Below are positions 15,900 to 28,600 of a stretch of 64,000 nt of DNA, piece after piece; within the stretch, counting starts at the first letter, position 1; the number at the start of each line of letters is the position of its first letter. The notes beneath the pieces are model-generated. The model did no database searches. It worked only from the letters and a program-made list of their open reading frames with translations, and was not told where the DNA came from. The translations under genes and the position numbers were made by a program. This DNA comes from Amycolatopsis echigonensis (GTDB taxonomy: Bacteria > Actinomycetota > Actinomycetes > Mycobacteriales > Pseudonocardiaceae), in NCBI RefSeq assembly GCF_014174495.1, contig NZ_JACJHR010000025.1, forward strand, positions 1 through 64,000, written 5' to 3'.

Positions 15900-17198
15900 A
15901 TGACCGGCACCGGCGATTCGGACGCGGCCACCACCGCGAGACGGTTCGCGCTGGGCCGGTACGGGCCCGCTCCGCTGGTCCTGGCCGGCCGGTACGCGGT
16001 GGGCGAGCGGATCGGCGAAGGCGCGACGGCCTGCGTGCACCAGGCCGAGGACCGCGAAACCGGTGCCGAGGTCGCGGTGAAGCTGTTCCACGCCGGAGCG
16101 GTGGAACTGGGCCGCCACCGCCGGGACCAGGAGATCGCGGCACTGCGCGCGGTGCGCCATCCCGGGCTGGTGAGTTTCGTCGACGCCGGGGTCGACGAGG
16201 GGTACGCGTACCTTGTCATGGACTGCGTGCAGGGGCCGAACCTGTCCGAATGGCTGCGCTCCGGACCGCTGCCCGCCGGCCAGGTCGTGGAGCTGGGCGC
16301 GCAGCTGGCCGAGGCGCTCGCCCACGTGCACGCGCACGAGGTGACGCACCGGGATCTCAAGCCCGCCAACATCCTCATGTCCGACGACGGCCCGCGGATC
16401 GCCGACTTCGGCGTCGCGCGCATCGTGGACGCGACCCGCGTGACCGACACCGGCGCGGTCGTCGGGACAGCGGCCTACCTCTCGCCGGAGCAGGTGCTCG
16501 GCGAGCAGCCCGGCCCGCCTTCGGACGTGTACGCACTGGGGCTCGTTCTCCTGGAATGCCTCACCGGCGTCCGCGAATACCCGGGCACGGCGGCGGAAAC
16601 CGCGGTGGTGCGGCTGCATCGGGCGCCACGGGTGCCGCCGGACACGCCGGAACCGCTGGCGAGAACCTTGCGCGCGATGACCATGCGCGATCCGGAAGAA
16701 AGACCGTCCGCGACCGCCGTGGCGCGTGCGTTGCGCGGCACGGAAACGTTGCGGCTTCCGATCAAAACGCGGCTGGCGGTCTTCTGCCGCCGCCACCGGG
16801 TCTCGCGGCGGCGCGCGGTGCTCGCGGCGGGCCTGCCGGTGGCGCTGGTCGCGGCGGGGACGCTGCTGCTCGCTGCTCCGCTCCGGCCGAGCACCGGGTC
16901 CGCGCCGGTCCCCGAACCGGCTCGGGCTCCGGTTTCTCCGCCCTCGTCCGCTCCGTCCGATTCACCGGACTCGGCCCCGCGGCACGCGTCGTCGGCCCTG
17001 CCAGCACGTTCGGCGAAAGCGGACGCGCCCGCGCAAACCACGACGCCGCCGCCGAGCCCGACGACCCGCACCGTGCCGTCCGGCCAGGCGAACCCACCGA
17101 GCGAACCGGGCCGGACTCCGCCGAGAACGCCGCCAGGACTGACCAAATTGCCCCAGGTTCCCAGCACCGGCCCGCCGAGCGGGAAGAATCCACATTAG
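15900..17198 (+). CDS. Transmembrane Ser/Thr protein kinase
   Basis: A 432-residue Hanks-type kinase. Glycine loop at GERIGEGATACV, ATP-binding Lys in EVAVKLF, catalytic loop THRDLKPANIL, DFGVAR and the APE-like YLSPEQV are all present. Residues about 290-310 form one membrane helix (VLAAGLPVALVAAGTLLLAA). The outside part is a short Pro/Ser/Thr-rich tail (about 120 residues) with no PASTA repeats, so ligand sensing is unclear. The catalytic domain faces the cytoplasm. Confidence 0.93.
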   Translation: MTGTGDSDAATTARRFALGRYGPAPLVLAGRYAVGERIGEGATACVHQAEDRETGAEVAVKLFHAGAVELGRHRRDQEIAALRAVRHPGLVSFVDAGVDEGYAYLVMDCVQGPNLSEWLRSGPLPAGQVVELGAQLAEALAHVHAHEVTHRDLKPANILMSDDGPRIADFGVARIVDATRVTDTGAVVGTAAYLSPEQVLGEQPGPPSDVYALGLVLLECLTGVREYPGTAAETAVVRLHRAPRVPPDTPEPLARTLRAMTMRDPEERPSATAVARALRGTETLRLPIKTRLAVFCRRHRVSRRRAVLAAGLPVALVAAGTLLLAAPLRPSTGSAPVPEPARAPVSPPSSAPSDSPDSAPRHASSALPARSAKADAPAQTTTPPPSPTTRTVPSGQANPPSEPGRTPPRTPPGLTKLPQVPSTGPPSGKNPH

Positions 17199-17293
17199 AC
17201 AGACCGGCCACCCGGTCGGCTGACGCGGCGCAATTCGGTGGCGAAGTCCGTCCCGGCGCGCGATCCTGGTGGCGAGCCGGGGAGGTGGGACCG

Positions 17294-17461
17294 ATGACCG
17301 CACACGCACGTCGGTTCGGAAGGCAGTGCCGGGAACACTTCGGGCGCCCGGACGCCGCCCGCGCCGCCGAGCCGAAACCGGACGCCGAGGCCGTTCCAGC
17401 GCCGGAGCAAGCGGCGAAGGCAGACCAAGTGACGGAAGAACAGGTCCAGTCCGGGAAGTGA
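17294..17461 (+). CDS. Small hypothetical protein (55 aa)
   Basis: A 55-residue open frame with a strong ribosome binding site (GGGGAGG, 7 bp spacing) 95 bp after the kinase gene. The sequence starts basic (TAHARRFGRQCREHFGRPDA) and becomes Ala/Glu/Gln-rich and acidic. No family is recognised. It could be a short peptide made with the kinase. The case rests on the start signal and codon usage only. Confidence 0.45.
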   Translation: MTAHARRFGRQCREHFGRPDAARAAEPKPDAEAVPAPEQAAKADQVTEEQVQSGK

Positions 17462-17466
17462 AATTT

Positions 17467-17483
17467 CCCTTGCCGCGCAAGGG
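17467..17483. terminator. Short bidirectional hairpin
   Basis: CCCTTGC-CGC-GCAAGGG, a perfect 7-bp stem with a 3-base loop, lies between the small ORF and the convergent phosphatase gene. Confidence 0.6.
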
Positions 17484-17489
17484 CTGGGC

Positions 17490-19001
17490 TTACTCCGCGC
17501 GCGGCGCGGCCTCGATCGCCAGCACCGCGATGTCGTCGTGGCCGGAATTCCCGAGCCACGCCCGCACCGCCTCGCGCAGCCGGCGCACGACTTCCCTCGC
17601 CGGCTGCCCGACGCAGTCCTCCAGCACCGTGTAGAGCCGTTCGTCGCCGAACAGTTCGGTGGATTCCGTGCGGTTGCGGGCTTCGGTGACGCCGTCGGTG
17701 TAGAGCAGGCAGACGTCGCCCTCGTCCAGATGCGTCGTCTCCTCGGCGAAGCGGGCTTGGGGCGACACGCCGACCAGCGTGCCGGGCACGCTGATCTCCT
17801 CGACCCGTCCCCCGCGCCGCAGCACGAGCGGGGCGGGATGGCCGCCGGAGGCGAGCGTGACGTCGAGCCCGGAGTCCGCGGCCGCGACCGAACCGAGCAC
17901 GAGCGTCGCGAACCGGTTGCTGCCGCCGGAGATCAGGAGTTCGTTGAGCAGCCGCAGCATTGTCCGGCCGTCGCGTTCGACCAGGTGCAGGGCGGCCAGC
18001 GAATGCCGCACCCGCCCGGTCAGCGCGGCCGCCTCGGCGCCCTTGCCGCAGATGTCGCCGACGACCACGAACGCGCTGCCGTCGTCGCGGGAAAGGACGT
18101 CGTAGAAATCGCCGCCGACGCCCAGCACTCCGCCGGCGGGTTCGTACCACAGCTCGAAATTCGCGCCGTCGACTTGCGCGGGCGGCGTCGGCAGCAACGT
18201 CGACTCCAGCCCGCGGGTGGCTTCCTCCTGACGCGCATAACGCTGCGCGTTGGCCAGCGCCGTACCAGCCGCGTCCGCGAACGCCTCGACTGCTTCACCT
18301 TGCGACAGCCCGAACGCCGGCTCGCCGCGCCTGCCGAGCAGCACCGCGCCTGCCATGCCGGAGCCGAACGAGACCACCGACACCTCGAGATGCCCCTCGA
18401 ACGGCTCGGCTACCGCCGCCGGAAGCGCCGCGACCTCGGTCGCGGGCACCGGGCGGACCTCGGGCCGGGCGACGTCGGTGACCGCGTCCGACACGACCGG
18501 CGCGAGCTGCGGCGGAACCCGCCGGATCCGGCCGTGGCCCGCCGCGCCGTGCTCGGTGCAGCTCCACCATTCCCAGCGGCCGCGGGTCGTCGGCAGCAGC
18601 ACGAACGCGCAATCGCCCAACGCGGACGCGGCCAGTTCGGCGATCACCCGCGCCGTGCCGTGCCGTCCGCGCGCGAGCGCCAGTTTCGGACCGGCCTCGG
18701 CGAGGAACTCTTCTGGTCGGCGACGGCCGTCGTCGACCACGGTCCAGGCACGCCAGCCTCCGGGAAGCACGCGGACCTTGGCCGGCCGGTGGCCGACCTT
18801 GCCGGTGGTCTCGGTCACGCTGACGAGTTCGGCCGGGCCGAGCCGTTCGGCGGCCGCGTTGGCCCAGCGCAGGGCGCCTTCGGGGTCCTGCAGGAAGACC
18901 GGCTCGCGGACGTCGTCGAGCACCGAGCGCCAGAAACCGGCGTGCTCGGGCAGGTCGGCGCCGGGTGGCAGGGCCGACGCCGGAGCGGGCCGTGACACCA
19001 T
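17490..19001 (-). CDS. PP2C-type (SpoIIE/RsbU-like) serine phosphatase with PAS/GAF
   Basis: A 503-residue protein: an N-terminal PAS-like segment (FWRSVLDDVREPVFLQDPEG), a GAF-like middle (about 130-290) and a C-terminal SpoIIE domain with GGDFYDV, VVGDICGKGAEAA and GHDDIAVLAIE, the metal-binding aspartates of the family. It dephosphorylates STAS anti-anti-sigma factors in partner-switching stress pathways by family knowledge. AGGAGG lies 8 bp before the chosen ATG. It is divergent from the large HAMP-array kinase, suggesting one signalling unit. Confidence 0.92.
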   Translation of the reverse strand: MVSRPAPASALPPGADLPEHAGFWRSVLDDVREPVFLQDPEGALRWANAAAERLGPAELVSVTETTGKVGHRPAKVRVLPGGWRAWTVVDDGRRRPEEFLAEAGPKLALARGRHGTARVIAELAASALGDCAFVLLPTTRGRWEWWSCTEHGAAGHGRIRRVPPQLAPVVSDAVTDVARPEVRPVPATEVAALPAAVAEPFEGHLEVSVVSFGSGMAGAVLLGRRGEPAFGLSQGEAVEAFADAAGTALANAQRYARQEEATRGLESTLLPTPPAQVDGANFELWYEPAGGVLGVGGDFYDVLSRDDGSAFVVVGDICGKGAEAAALTGRVRHSLAALHLVERDGRTMLRLLNELLISGGSNRFATLVLGSVAAADSGLDVTLASGGHPAPLVLRRGGRVEEISVPGTLVGVSPQARFAEETTHLDEGDVCLLYTDGVTEARNRTESTELFGDERLYTVLEDCVGQPAREVVRRLREAVRAWLGNSGHDDIAVLAIEAAPRAE

Positions 19002-19156
19002 GCACGAACCTCCTGCCTCCGGGTCGACCTGACGGTCCTGGTCCTTCCAGGTTGGCACAGTGTGCGCGGGCGGACTGGGTCGAAGTGTAGGGCGAACCGT
19101 GGCAGGCTGGGTCGACGACCATGGCTGACACACGCGTGGTGGGAAGGTCGGCAGAG

Positions 19157-23878
<4,722 letters not shown>

Positions 23879-24022
23879 CTAGTTTGGAAGACTAGGGCTC
23901 TACCATTGAGCTACACCCGCAGCGCCCTCGGTGACCCGGGAGCGAAGCCAGCTTAGCGTGCCCGCTAGGGTGGGTCGTACACCCCCCGGGTACCCGCGGG
24001 TTTCCGAAGGCTCCGGGGGTGC

Positions 24023-24096
24023 CGGGATGTGGCGCAGCTTGGTAGCGCATCCGCTTTGGGAGCGGAGGGTCGCAGGTTCAAATCCTGTCATCCCGA
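24023..24096 (+). tRNA. tRNA-Pro(TGG), integration target
   Basis: A 74-nt gene: acceptor CGGGATG/CATCCCG, D-arm GCGC...GCGC, anticodon stem TCCGC/GCGGA with loop TTTGGGA (TGG), T-loop TTCAAAT, discriminator A; CCA not encoded. The last 43 bp, from the anticodon loop on, are duplicated at 51,120, so the tRNA stays intact after element insertion. Confidence 0.97.
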
Positions 24097-24098
24097 CC
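24054..24098 (+). repeat. attL (45-bp direct repeat copy)
   Basis: Starts at CTTTGGGAGCGGAGG in the anticodon region and ends at TCCCGACC two bases past the discriminator. Identical to 51120-51164. The flanking bases differ (g/t on the left, c/g on the right), so the limits are exact. Confidence 0.95.
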
Positions 24099-24124
24099 CT
24101 GCTTTACTTGCTTGACCAGCGAAA

Positions 24125-24161
24125 ACGGCGGACGTCCTCTGGAGTAGAGCACGCCCGCCGT
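24125..24161. terminator. Hairpin just inside attL
   Basis: ACGGCGGACGT (24125-24135) pairs with ACGCCCGCCGT (24151-24161) at 10 of 11 positions. It follows tRNA-Pro by about 30 bp. The tRNA's original terminator has been moved to 51166, and this element-borne hairpin may replace it. Confidence 0.45.
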
Positions 24162-24179
24162 CTCAGTTTCCGTCTCAGT
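24158..24179. repeat. Arm-type repeat, left end
   Basis: Two direct copies of CCGTCTCAGT separated by TT, 60 bp inside attL. The same 22-bp unit recurs in the same orientation at 51005-51026 near attR. In the circular form the two units would flank the attP core, as integrase arm sites or excisionase sites do. Confidence 0.8.
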
Positions 24180-24219
24180 ACAAGCCGTTATACGGGCTCT
24201 CTCTAGTCCCTCGTGTCAC

Positions 24220-25680
24220 TCAGCCAACCGCCCGGAGGCCGGGCGGCTCGTCGCCGTCGTGGCCGGCTGGGTCCTTCGTGGCGTCGAGCATGCGCTGCAG
24301 CTGCGCGAGAATCGCGGCGGCGTCCGGCTGCGGCGTCGGTGGCTCCGGCTGCTTCTCCGAGCCGTCGCTCCAGAGGAAATCCCCCACCTGGCCGGCGACG
24401 GACGCGACGATCTCGGACGGAACATGGACGTAGCGTTTCGCGACCGCGGCGTCGCCCCAGCCCATGATCTCCATGATCACCGGCAGCGGCACCTTCAGCA
24501 CCAGCAGCATGGTCGCGGCCGTGTGCCGGGCATCGTGCAGCCGGGCGTCGCGGACCCCGGCCTCGGCGAGCAGCTCTTTCCAGTCGTCGTGGTCGACACG
24601 CGGGTCGATTGGATGTCCGGTCGGCTGCGCGAACACCCAGCCGCCCTCGTGCCACAGCGTTCCCGCGAACTCCCGCTCCGCGTCCTGGGCCTCCTTCTGC
24701 CGCCTCAGCATCTCCAGCAACGGGCCGGGAATGCCGACCGTGCGCCGCCCGGCCTTGGACTTCACGTCGACCTCGCGCAATCCACCGTCGCGCCGCTGCG
24801 GACACGACGCGGCATGCCGGACGCAGTCCGGCGGACAGACCGGCGGACAACCGCGCTTGTGCCGCTTGCACCCGGACGGGCACGGCGTCCGCTTGTGGAA
24901 CCGAGCCCCGCACGCGTGCGGGTCCTCGCACCCGTGCTTCCACGGGTATCGCTGCAGCTGACGCGGCGTGCGCAGCAGACCGGCGTCTAGGTCGAGCCGC
25001 GTCCACTTCAGGCCGAGCGCCTCGCCGCGGCGCAAGCCGAGCGCGAGCGCCACGACGAACCGCGCGCCGTTTCGCCGTTTTCCCGCCTCGGCAATGATCC
25101 GCTTCGCCTCGGCGGGCGTGAACGGAACGATCTCGTCCTCGTCCACCCGCGGCGGCTTGGCCAGGCTCGCCGGGTTCTTGGTCATGTACCCGCGATCGTG
25201 CGCGACCTTGAACGCCGTCTTCGCCGTCCGGTGGACTTGATGTGCGGTCCCCGGCTTCAGACCTGCGGCGGTCATCTTCGAATACAGTTTCTCCAGATGC
25301 TCCGGCTCCAGTCGGCGAAGCCGGTGCGCGCCGAGCCCGGGAATGAGGTGCCGGTAGACAGCGGTCCGGTACCCGGTGGCCGTGTTCTCGCGAACCGAAG
25401 GGGCCGCGATCGTCTCGACCCAATGCGTCAACCAGGTCTCGACCGTCCATTTCTGTGAACCGGGCTCGGACACCTGGCCGCTGTCGCGTTGGCGCTCGAG
25501 TTCGCGGACCGCTTCGATGACATCGCTCTCGTTTGTGCGCTCGACATGCCTGCGATCCGGTTCGCCGTTGTCTTTGACGCCCATCGTGACGCGTCCGTGC
25601 CATTTTCCATCCGCCCCGAGGTAGATGCTGCTGGCCCCGTTGGGCGCTCGCGTTCCTTCGGGTCGTTTCTTCGCCGGCAC
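24220..25680 (-). CDS. int: Tyrosine site-specific integrase with Cys/His-rich insert
   Basis: About 486 residues. An N-terminal AP2-like arm-binding part (GKWHGRVTMGV), a SAM-like core-binding domain (about 80-160), then the catalytic domain with Arg in LGLRRGEALGLKW, HDARH and the final RYVHVPSE Tyr. An insert after the first catalytic Arg carries about ten Cys/His residues (CEDPHACGARFH, CPSGC, CPPVCPPDC), likely a zinc module. It mediates insertion into tRNA-Pro next to it. The GTG at 25680 has GGAGG at 10 bp; a GTG at 25689 also fits. It overlaps or abuts the xis gene, so the pair is co-transcribed. Confidence 0.95.
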   Translation of the reverse strand: MPAKKRPEGTRAPNGASSIYLGADGKWHGRVTMGVKDNGEPDRRHVERTNESDVIEAVRELERQRDSGQVSEPGSQKWTVETWLTHWVETIAAPSVRENTATGYRTAVYRHLIPGLGAHRLRRLEPEHLEKLYSKMTAAGLKPGTAHQVHRTAKTAFKVAHDRGYMTKNPASLAKPPRVDEDEIVPFTPAEAKRIIAEAGKRRNGARFVVALALGLRRGEALGLKWTRLDLDAGLLRTPRQLQRYPWKHGCEDPHACGARFHKRTPCPSGCKRHKRGCPPVCPPDCVRHAASCPQRRDGGLREVDVKSKAGRRTVGIPGPLLEMLRRQKEAQDAEREFAGTLWHEGGWVFAQPTGHPIDPRVDHDDWKELLAEAGVRDARLHDARHTAATMLLVLKVPLPVIMEIMGWGDAAVAKRYVHVPSEIVASVAGQVGDFLWSDGSEKQPEPPTPQPDAAAILAQLQRMLDATKDPAGHDGDEPPGLRAVG

Positions 25681-25682
25681 CG

Positions 25683-25934
25683 TCAGCACTCCTCCGCTCG
25701 TGCGATGAGCCCCTCGACGTAAGCCGCCAGCTCGTCGGCCGGCACCCGCCGGTATCGGCCGACCAAGACACTGGGCACTACTTCGTCTTTGATGAGCGCG
25801 AACATCGTGGTGCGGCTGACCGCGAGCCAGTCCGCTGCCTCCTCAACCGTCAACATCTCGCGCGGCCCTGCGGACCGCTCGTCCGGCTGCGTTTCTTGAG
25901 CCGCCTGAGCAAAGCGGCGTTCCGTGTTCGACAT
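25683..25934 (-). CDS. xis: Excisionase-type HTH_17 protein
   Basis: An 83-residue MerR/AlpA-like DNA-binding protein: MLTVEEAADWLAVSRTTMFA, then a recognition/wing part VLVGRYRRVPADELAAYVEGL. It would bend DNA at the att arms and favour excision with the integrase encoded just downstream. The chosen ATG at 25934 lies 7 bp after TACAAT, which fits a leaderless transcript; a longer frame starting at 25988 has no ribosome binding site. Its stop lies beside the integrase start. Confidence 0.85.
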   Translation of the reverse strand: MSNTERRFAQAAQETQPDERSAGPREMLTVEEAADWLAVSRTTMFALIKDEVVPSVLVGRYRRVPADELAAYVEGLIARAEEC

Positions 25935-25941
25935 GAGCAAA

Positions 25942-25947
25942 ATTGTA
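25942..25947 (-). promoter_or_regulatory. -10 box of leaderless xis-int transcript; AT-rich control region
   Basis: TACAAT on the minus strand, 7 bp before the xis ATG. It belongs to the 384-bp gene-less stretch 25935-26318, the most AT-rich of the window, which also has repeated TTGCACATG, GCACGTTTTGCA and TTGCAAATG motifs near 26010-26037. This is probably the divergent control region of xis-int and the two small HTH genes to the right. Confidence 0.6.
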
Positions 25948-26318
25948 CGTCGAATACCGGCATTAAAGCGGGACAAATGATCGTTCATTTCTTATCTCTA
26001 ATTGCAGGTATTGCACATGTCGCACGTTTTGCAAATGAACTTGTAATTAGGTCGACAGCAAGCCCGCCGCTGCGTCAACAGCAAGAAGAGCCGAACCAAT
26101 CGAGACGACGTCATGCCGCAACAATCGCGAACACCGCCGACCTCGCCCGCATCCACCACCACGTCCGACTCCCCCCTGCTTGCCCGAGGGCGAGGGCGAG
26201 GGCAGGCACCTGGCGAGGCCCAGCCGGTCCGCGTCGCCCAGCTGCGCGACGCCCGGATGAGCACTAGCGTCACCACCGCGACAGGCCCACAGCCCAGCCC
26301 CACTTCACGGAGAAAGCC

Positions 26319-26639
26319 GTGCAAGGAAATCAAGACAAGCCGGCGGTCAGCGTCGGCGACCTAGCCATTTCGGACGCTTTCGCCCACCGGTTCGCAACGA
26401 TAGTCGGCGACGTCGTCGCGCAGAGACTCCGCGAACTCCCCGGCGGCCAACCGCGGGTCTTGCTCACGGTCGAGGAAGCAGCCGATCGGCTGGCGATCGG
26501 TCGATCCGTTGTCTATGCGCTGCTGCGATCCAGACAGCTCGAGTCGGTGACGATCGGCCGCACTCGGCGGGTGCCGGCTGCCGCCGTTGACGAGTTCGTG
26601 GCACGCCTTCGCAAGGAGCAGAATGAACCGCCCCAATAG
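26319..26639 (+). CDS. Small HTH_17 DNA-binding protein
   Basis: A 106-residue protein with an N-terminal extension of about 45 residues and an excisionase-like HTH_17 domain (LLTVEEAADRLAIGRSVVYA, then SVTIGRTRRVPAAAVDEFVARL). The GTG start has GGAGAAA 6 bp upstream. It overlaps the next HTH gene by 17 bp. It may be a second recombination directionality factor or a regulator such as Pra of pSAM2; sequence alone cannot decide. Confidence 0.8.
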   Translation: MQGNQDKPAVSVGDLAISDAFAHRFATIVGDVVAQRLRELPGGQPRVLLTVEEAADRLAIGRSVVYALLRSRQLESVTIGRTRRVPAAAVDEFVARLRKEQNEPPQ

Positions 26640-26811
26640 CTTGCTGACAGTCGAGGAGGTGTGCGACGAGCTGCGCGTAGCCCGACGCACCTTTTACGAG
26701 TGGCGAGCCAAGCGACGCGGCCCTAAGTGCATCAAGCTCCCGAACGGGGAGCTCCGGGTCCGACGCGCCGACCTCGATCGCTGGATCGACGAGAGGGAGG
26801 AAGACCTGTAA
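26623..26811 (+). CDS. Small HTH_17 DNA-binding protein (AlpA-like)
   Basis: A 62-residue protein that is almost entirely an HTH_17 domain: LLTVEEVCDELRVARRTFYE, then CIKLPNGELRVRRADLDRW. AAGGAG lies 5 bp before the ATG, inside the previous gene. Proteins of this form act as excisionases or replication activators in actinobacterial elements. Having two consecutive HTH_17 genes besides xis is unusual. Confidence 0.82.
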   Translation: MNRPNSLLTVEEVCDELRVARRTFYEWRAKRRGPKCIKLPNGELRVRRADLDRWIDEREEDL

Positions 26812-27015
26812 CCGGCAAGCACCGCTTTGCAAAAGTAGTGGTTCATCCCAACTCAGGTGTCCGCTGCTGATCAGAGCGAAGTAGCCGCCGCCTGGGATGG
26901 CTGGAGCGGATGCTTTCGACGACGTTTCGCACCCATCGTGGCCCCCAGTGATCATCTCACTTGACAGTCACGAGCGCGGTGAAGACACCGGTCTCCGACA
27001 GTTCGTGATCCAAGA

Positions 27016-27615
27016 TCAGTCGGTTGGTCGAGGCTGGTTGCTGCCCTGGTCGCGGCGGCGCTGACGTCGCTCGGCGATCATCCGTTGCCGATCCGCTTCA
27101 AGCTCCGGCAAACGCTCGCGCGCACCCCAGGCCGCCCGAGCGGCCGCGATTTCCAGGACTCCCATCTCGTTGAGGTCGGGCTCGTTGAGGTCCTCGACGA
27201 GGTCAGCGAGGGTGGCAGCCTGGACGGCCGGAGCCCACTTCGACACCAAGTCCATCAGTTGGGGCAGGTTGTCGACCTTCAGGAACTCCGAGGCCGCCAG
27301 ACCGGTGCTCACAGATAGCAAGTATTCCGCCCGCTCCTCAAACGGCCGTCGCCACGCAGTCAAGGTCAGACTGCACCAATCGCCCTGGCCCAACCGGAGA
27401 AAGTGCTCCCATCCCTGCGACTGGAGGTGCTCACCCACGTTGAGACCCTCAGAGTCAGGAGCCCCGGAGAAGATGTCGAAGCTTTCCCATCGGCCATCGC
27501 TAGTGAGGTGCAAGTCACGGCGTGCGTTCACACGGTCACCGTAGACCCAGTCAGTTTTCACGCACAGACCCGCAACCCTTCGTGGCCCACGGCTAGGCGT
27601 ATCCGAAGTCGCCAA
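27016..27615 (-). CDS. Hypothetical protein (199 aa)
   Basis: A 199-residue soluble protein not recognised as any family. It has a beta-rich N-terminal half (SDGRWESFDIFSG), a Trp-rich middle (LGQGDWCSLTLTAWRRPFEE) and a helical, strongly basic C terminus (ADRQRMIAERRQRRRD). The start is TTG with a weak ribosome binding site; a GTG 18 codons on is an alternative. It stands alone between the HTH genes and the toxin-antitoxin pair, on the opposite strand. Cargo role unknown. Confidence 0.65.
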   Translation of the reverse strand: MATSDTPSRGPRRVAGLCVKTDWVYGDRVNARRDLHLTSDGRWESFDIFSGAPDSEGLNVGEHLQSQGWEHFLRLGQGDWCSLTLTAWRRPFEERAEYLLSVSTGLAASEFLKVDNLPQLMDLVSKWAPAVQAATLADLVEDLNEPDLNEMGVLEIAAARAAWGARERLPELEADRQRMIAERRQRRRDQGSNQPRPTD

Positions 27616-27671
27616 GGGGGCTCAGGCCGACGCAGTCCCTCCTAGCCGCCGGCCCGCATTGGACTCACGAC

Positions 27672-27701
27672 GTGCCACATTGTGCCACTTCGTGCTACAT
27701 T
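27672..27701. promoter_or_regulatory. Three 10-bp direct repeats, TA operon operator
   Basis: GTGCCACATT, GTGCCACTTC and GTGCTACATT follow one another without gaps, ending 5 bp before the toxin start. Ribbon-helix-helix antitoxins usually bind such tandem repeats and repress their own operon. Confidence 0.75.
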
Positions 27702-27706
27702 GACTT

Positions 27707-27973
27707 GTGCGGGAGATCCACTGGACCGAGCAGAGCGAAGAGCACATCGCATGGCACCAAGTTCGACCGGAGGAGGTCGAAGAGGTCATCTACACCCACC
27801 CCCGGCTGACGCTCTCGGGCCGCGACGACACGACACTGGTCTTCGGCAGCACTGCGAACGGACGACGCTTGCTTGTAGTGCTGGCAGAGGCGGCCGACGG
27901 GCGCGAATACGTGGTGACTGCGCGCAATATGACCACAGCGGAGCGTCGCACATTCGACAAGAAAGCGAGGTGA
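27707..27973 (+). CDS. BrnT-like toxin
   Basis: An 88-residue protein of the BrnT/DUF4258 RelE-fold type. The typical opening IHWTEQSEEHIAWHQVRPEE is followed by VIYTHP, a DDTTLVFGSTANGRRLLVVL strand pair and a C-terminal RNMTTAERRTF, which resembles the BrnT ending AR-T-ER--Y. Predicted ribonuclease that slows translation. The GTG start probably begins a leaderless message just after the three-repeat operator. The antitoxin gene starts 2 bp after its stop. Confidence 0.82.
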   Translation: MREIHWTEQSEEHIAWHQVRPEEVEEVIYTHPRLTLSGRDDTTLVFGSTANGRRLLVVLAEAADGREYVVTARNMTTAERRTFDKKAR

Positions 27974-27975
27974 GG

Positions 27976-28509
27976 ATGATGACCAAGATCGACGAGATGG
28001 CCGAATACGTAGCGAATCATGACTTTGCAGAGGAGATGAAGCAGGGCACATGGGAGACGGACGTAGTCGATGACCCCATGATCTCAACGTCCATCAGACT
28101 GCCAAAGTCCTTGATGGACCGCGTCCGCCAAGCCGCTGACGATGACGGCGTCAAGCCCACTTCGTGGATTCGCCAGCTGGTGGAGAGGAATTTCTCGGGC
28201 AGGGAAGCTGCGATGGAAGACCGAGCCGACCTCGAAGCCCGAGTGGCCCGGCTCGAAGCGGCACTGGCAGACATTCGCAACATCCCCGCACAGGAAAGCC
28301 CGCGGTCGAATCAGCCGACGACCGTGGTTCGGTCGCTCCGACCGCGCGCCGGAACACAGCGACACGGCGGAACGCGTAGGACCGGGACCGCGACGAGAGC
28401 CGCCGCAGCAGCAGCTGCCGCCGCAACGAGACTGCCGACGGCAAAAGGGAAGAAGTCGTTGTCAGTCAAGGGAATCTCGGGTGTGTCATACAAGGTCGAG
28501 AAAAAGTAG
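27976..28509 (+). CDS. Ribbon-helix-helix antitoxin with long C-terminal tail
   Basis: A 177-residue partner of the BrnT-like toxin. Residues about 33-70 form a CopG/RHH fold (STSIRLPKSLMDRVRQAADD). This is followed by a short coiled coil (DRADLEARVARLEAALADIR) and a basic, Ala-rich tail of about 75 residues ending KGISGVSYKVEKK. BrnA-type antitoxins are usually near 80-110 residues, so the tail is unusual. It neutralises the toxin and likely represses the operon at the repeats upstream. It ends before a clear terminator hairpin. Confidence 0.82.
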   Translation: MMTKIDEMAEYVANHDFAEEMKQGTWETDVVDDPMISTSIRLPKSLMDRVRQAADDDGVKPTSWIRQLVERNFSGREAAMEDRADLEARVARLEAALADIRNIPAQESPRSNQPTTVVRSLRPRAGTQRHGGTRRTGTATRAAAAAAAAATRLPTAKGKKSLSVKGISGVSYKVEKK

Positions 28510-28561
28510 AACCGGCCCGACCGACCTGGGTTGAGACAGCATCCACGTTCACGGCAGCGAG

Positions 28562-28600
28562 ACGCGGACTGGGACCGCAGCGGCCTCAGTCCGCGTTTCT
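28562..28600 (+). terminator. Terminator of the toxin-antitoxin operon
   Basis: ACGCGGACTG (28562-28571) pairs perfectly with CAGTCCGCGT (28587-28596), followed by TTCT. The remaining gap to 28799 (290 bp in all) holds no other clear feature besides the promoter of the next gene. Confidence 0.75.
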
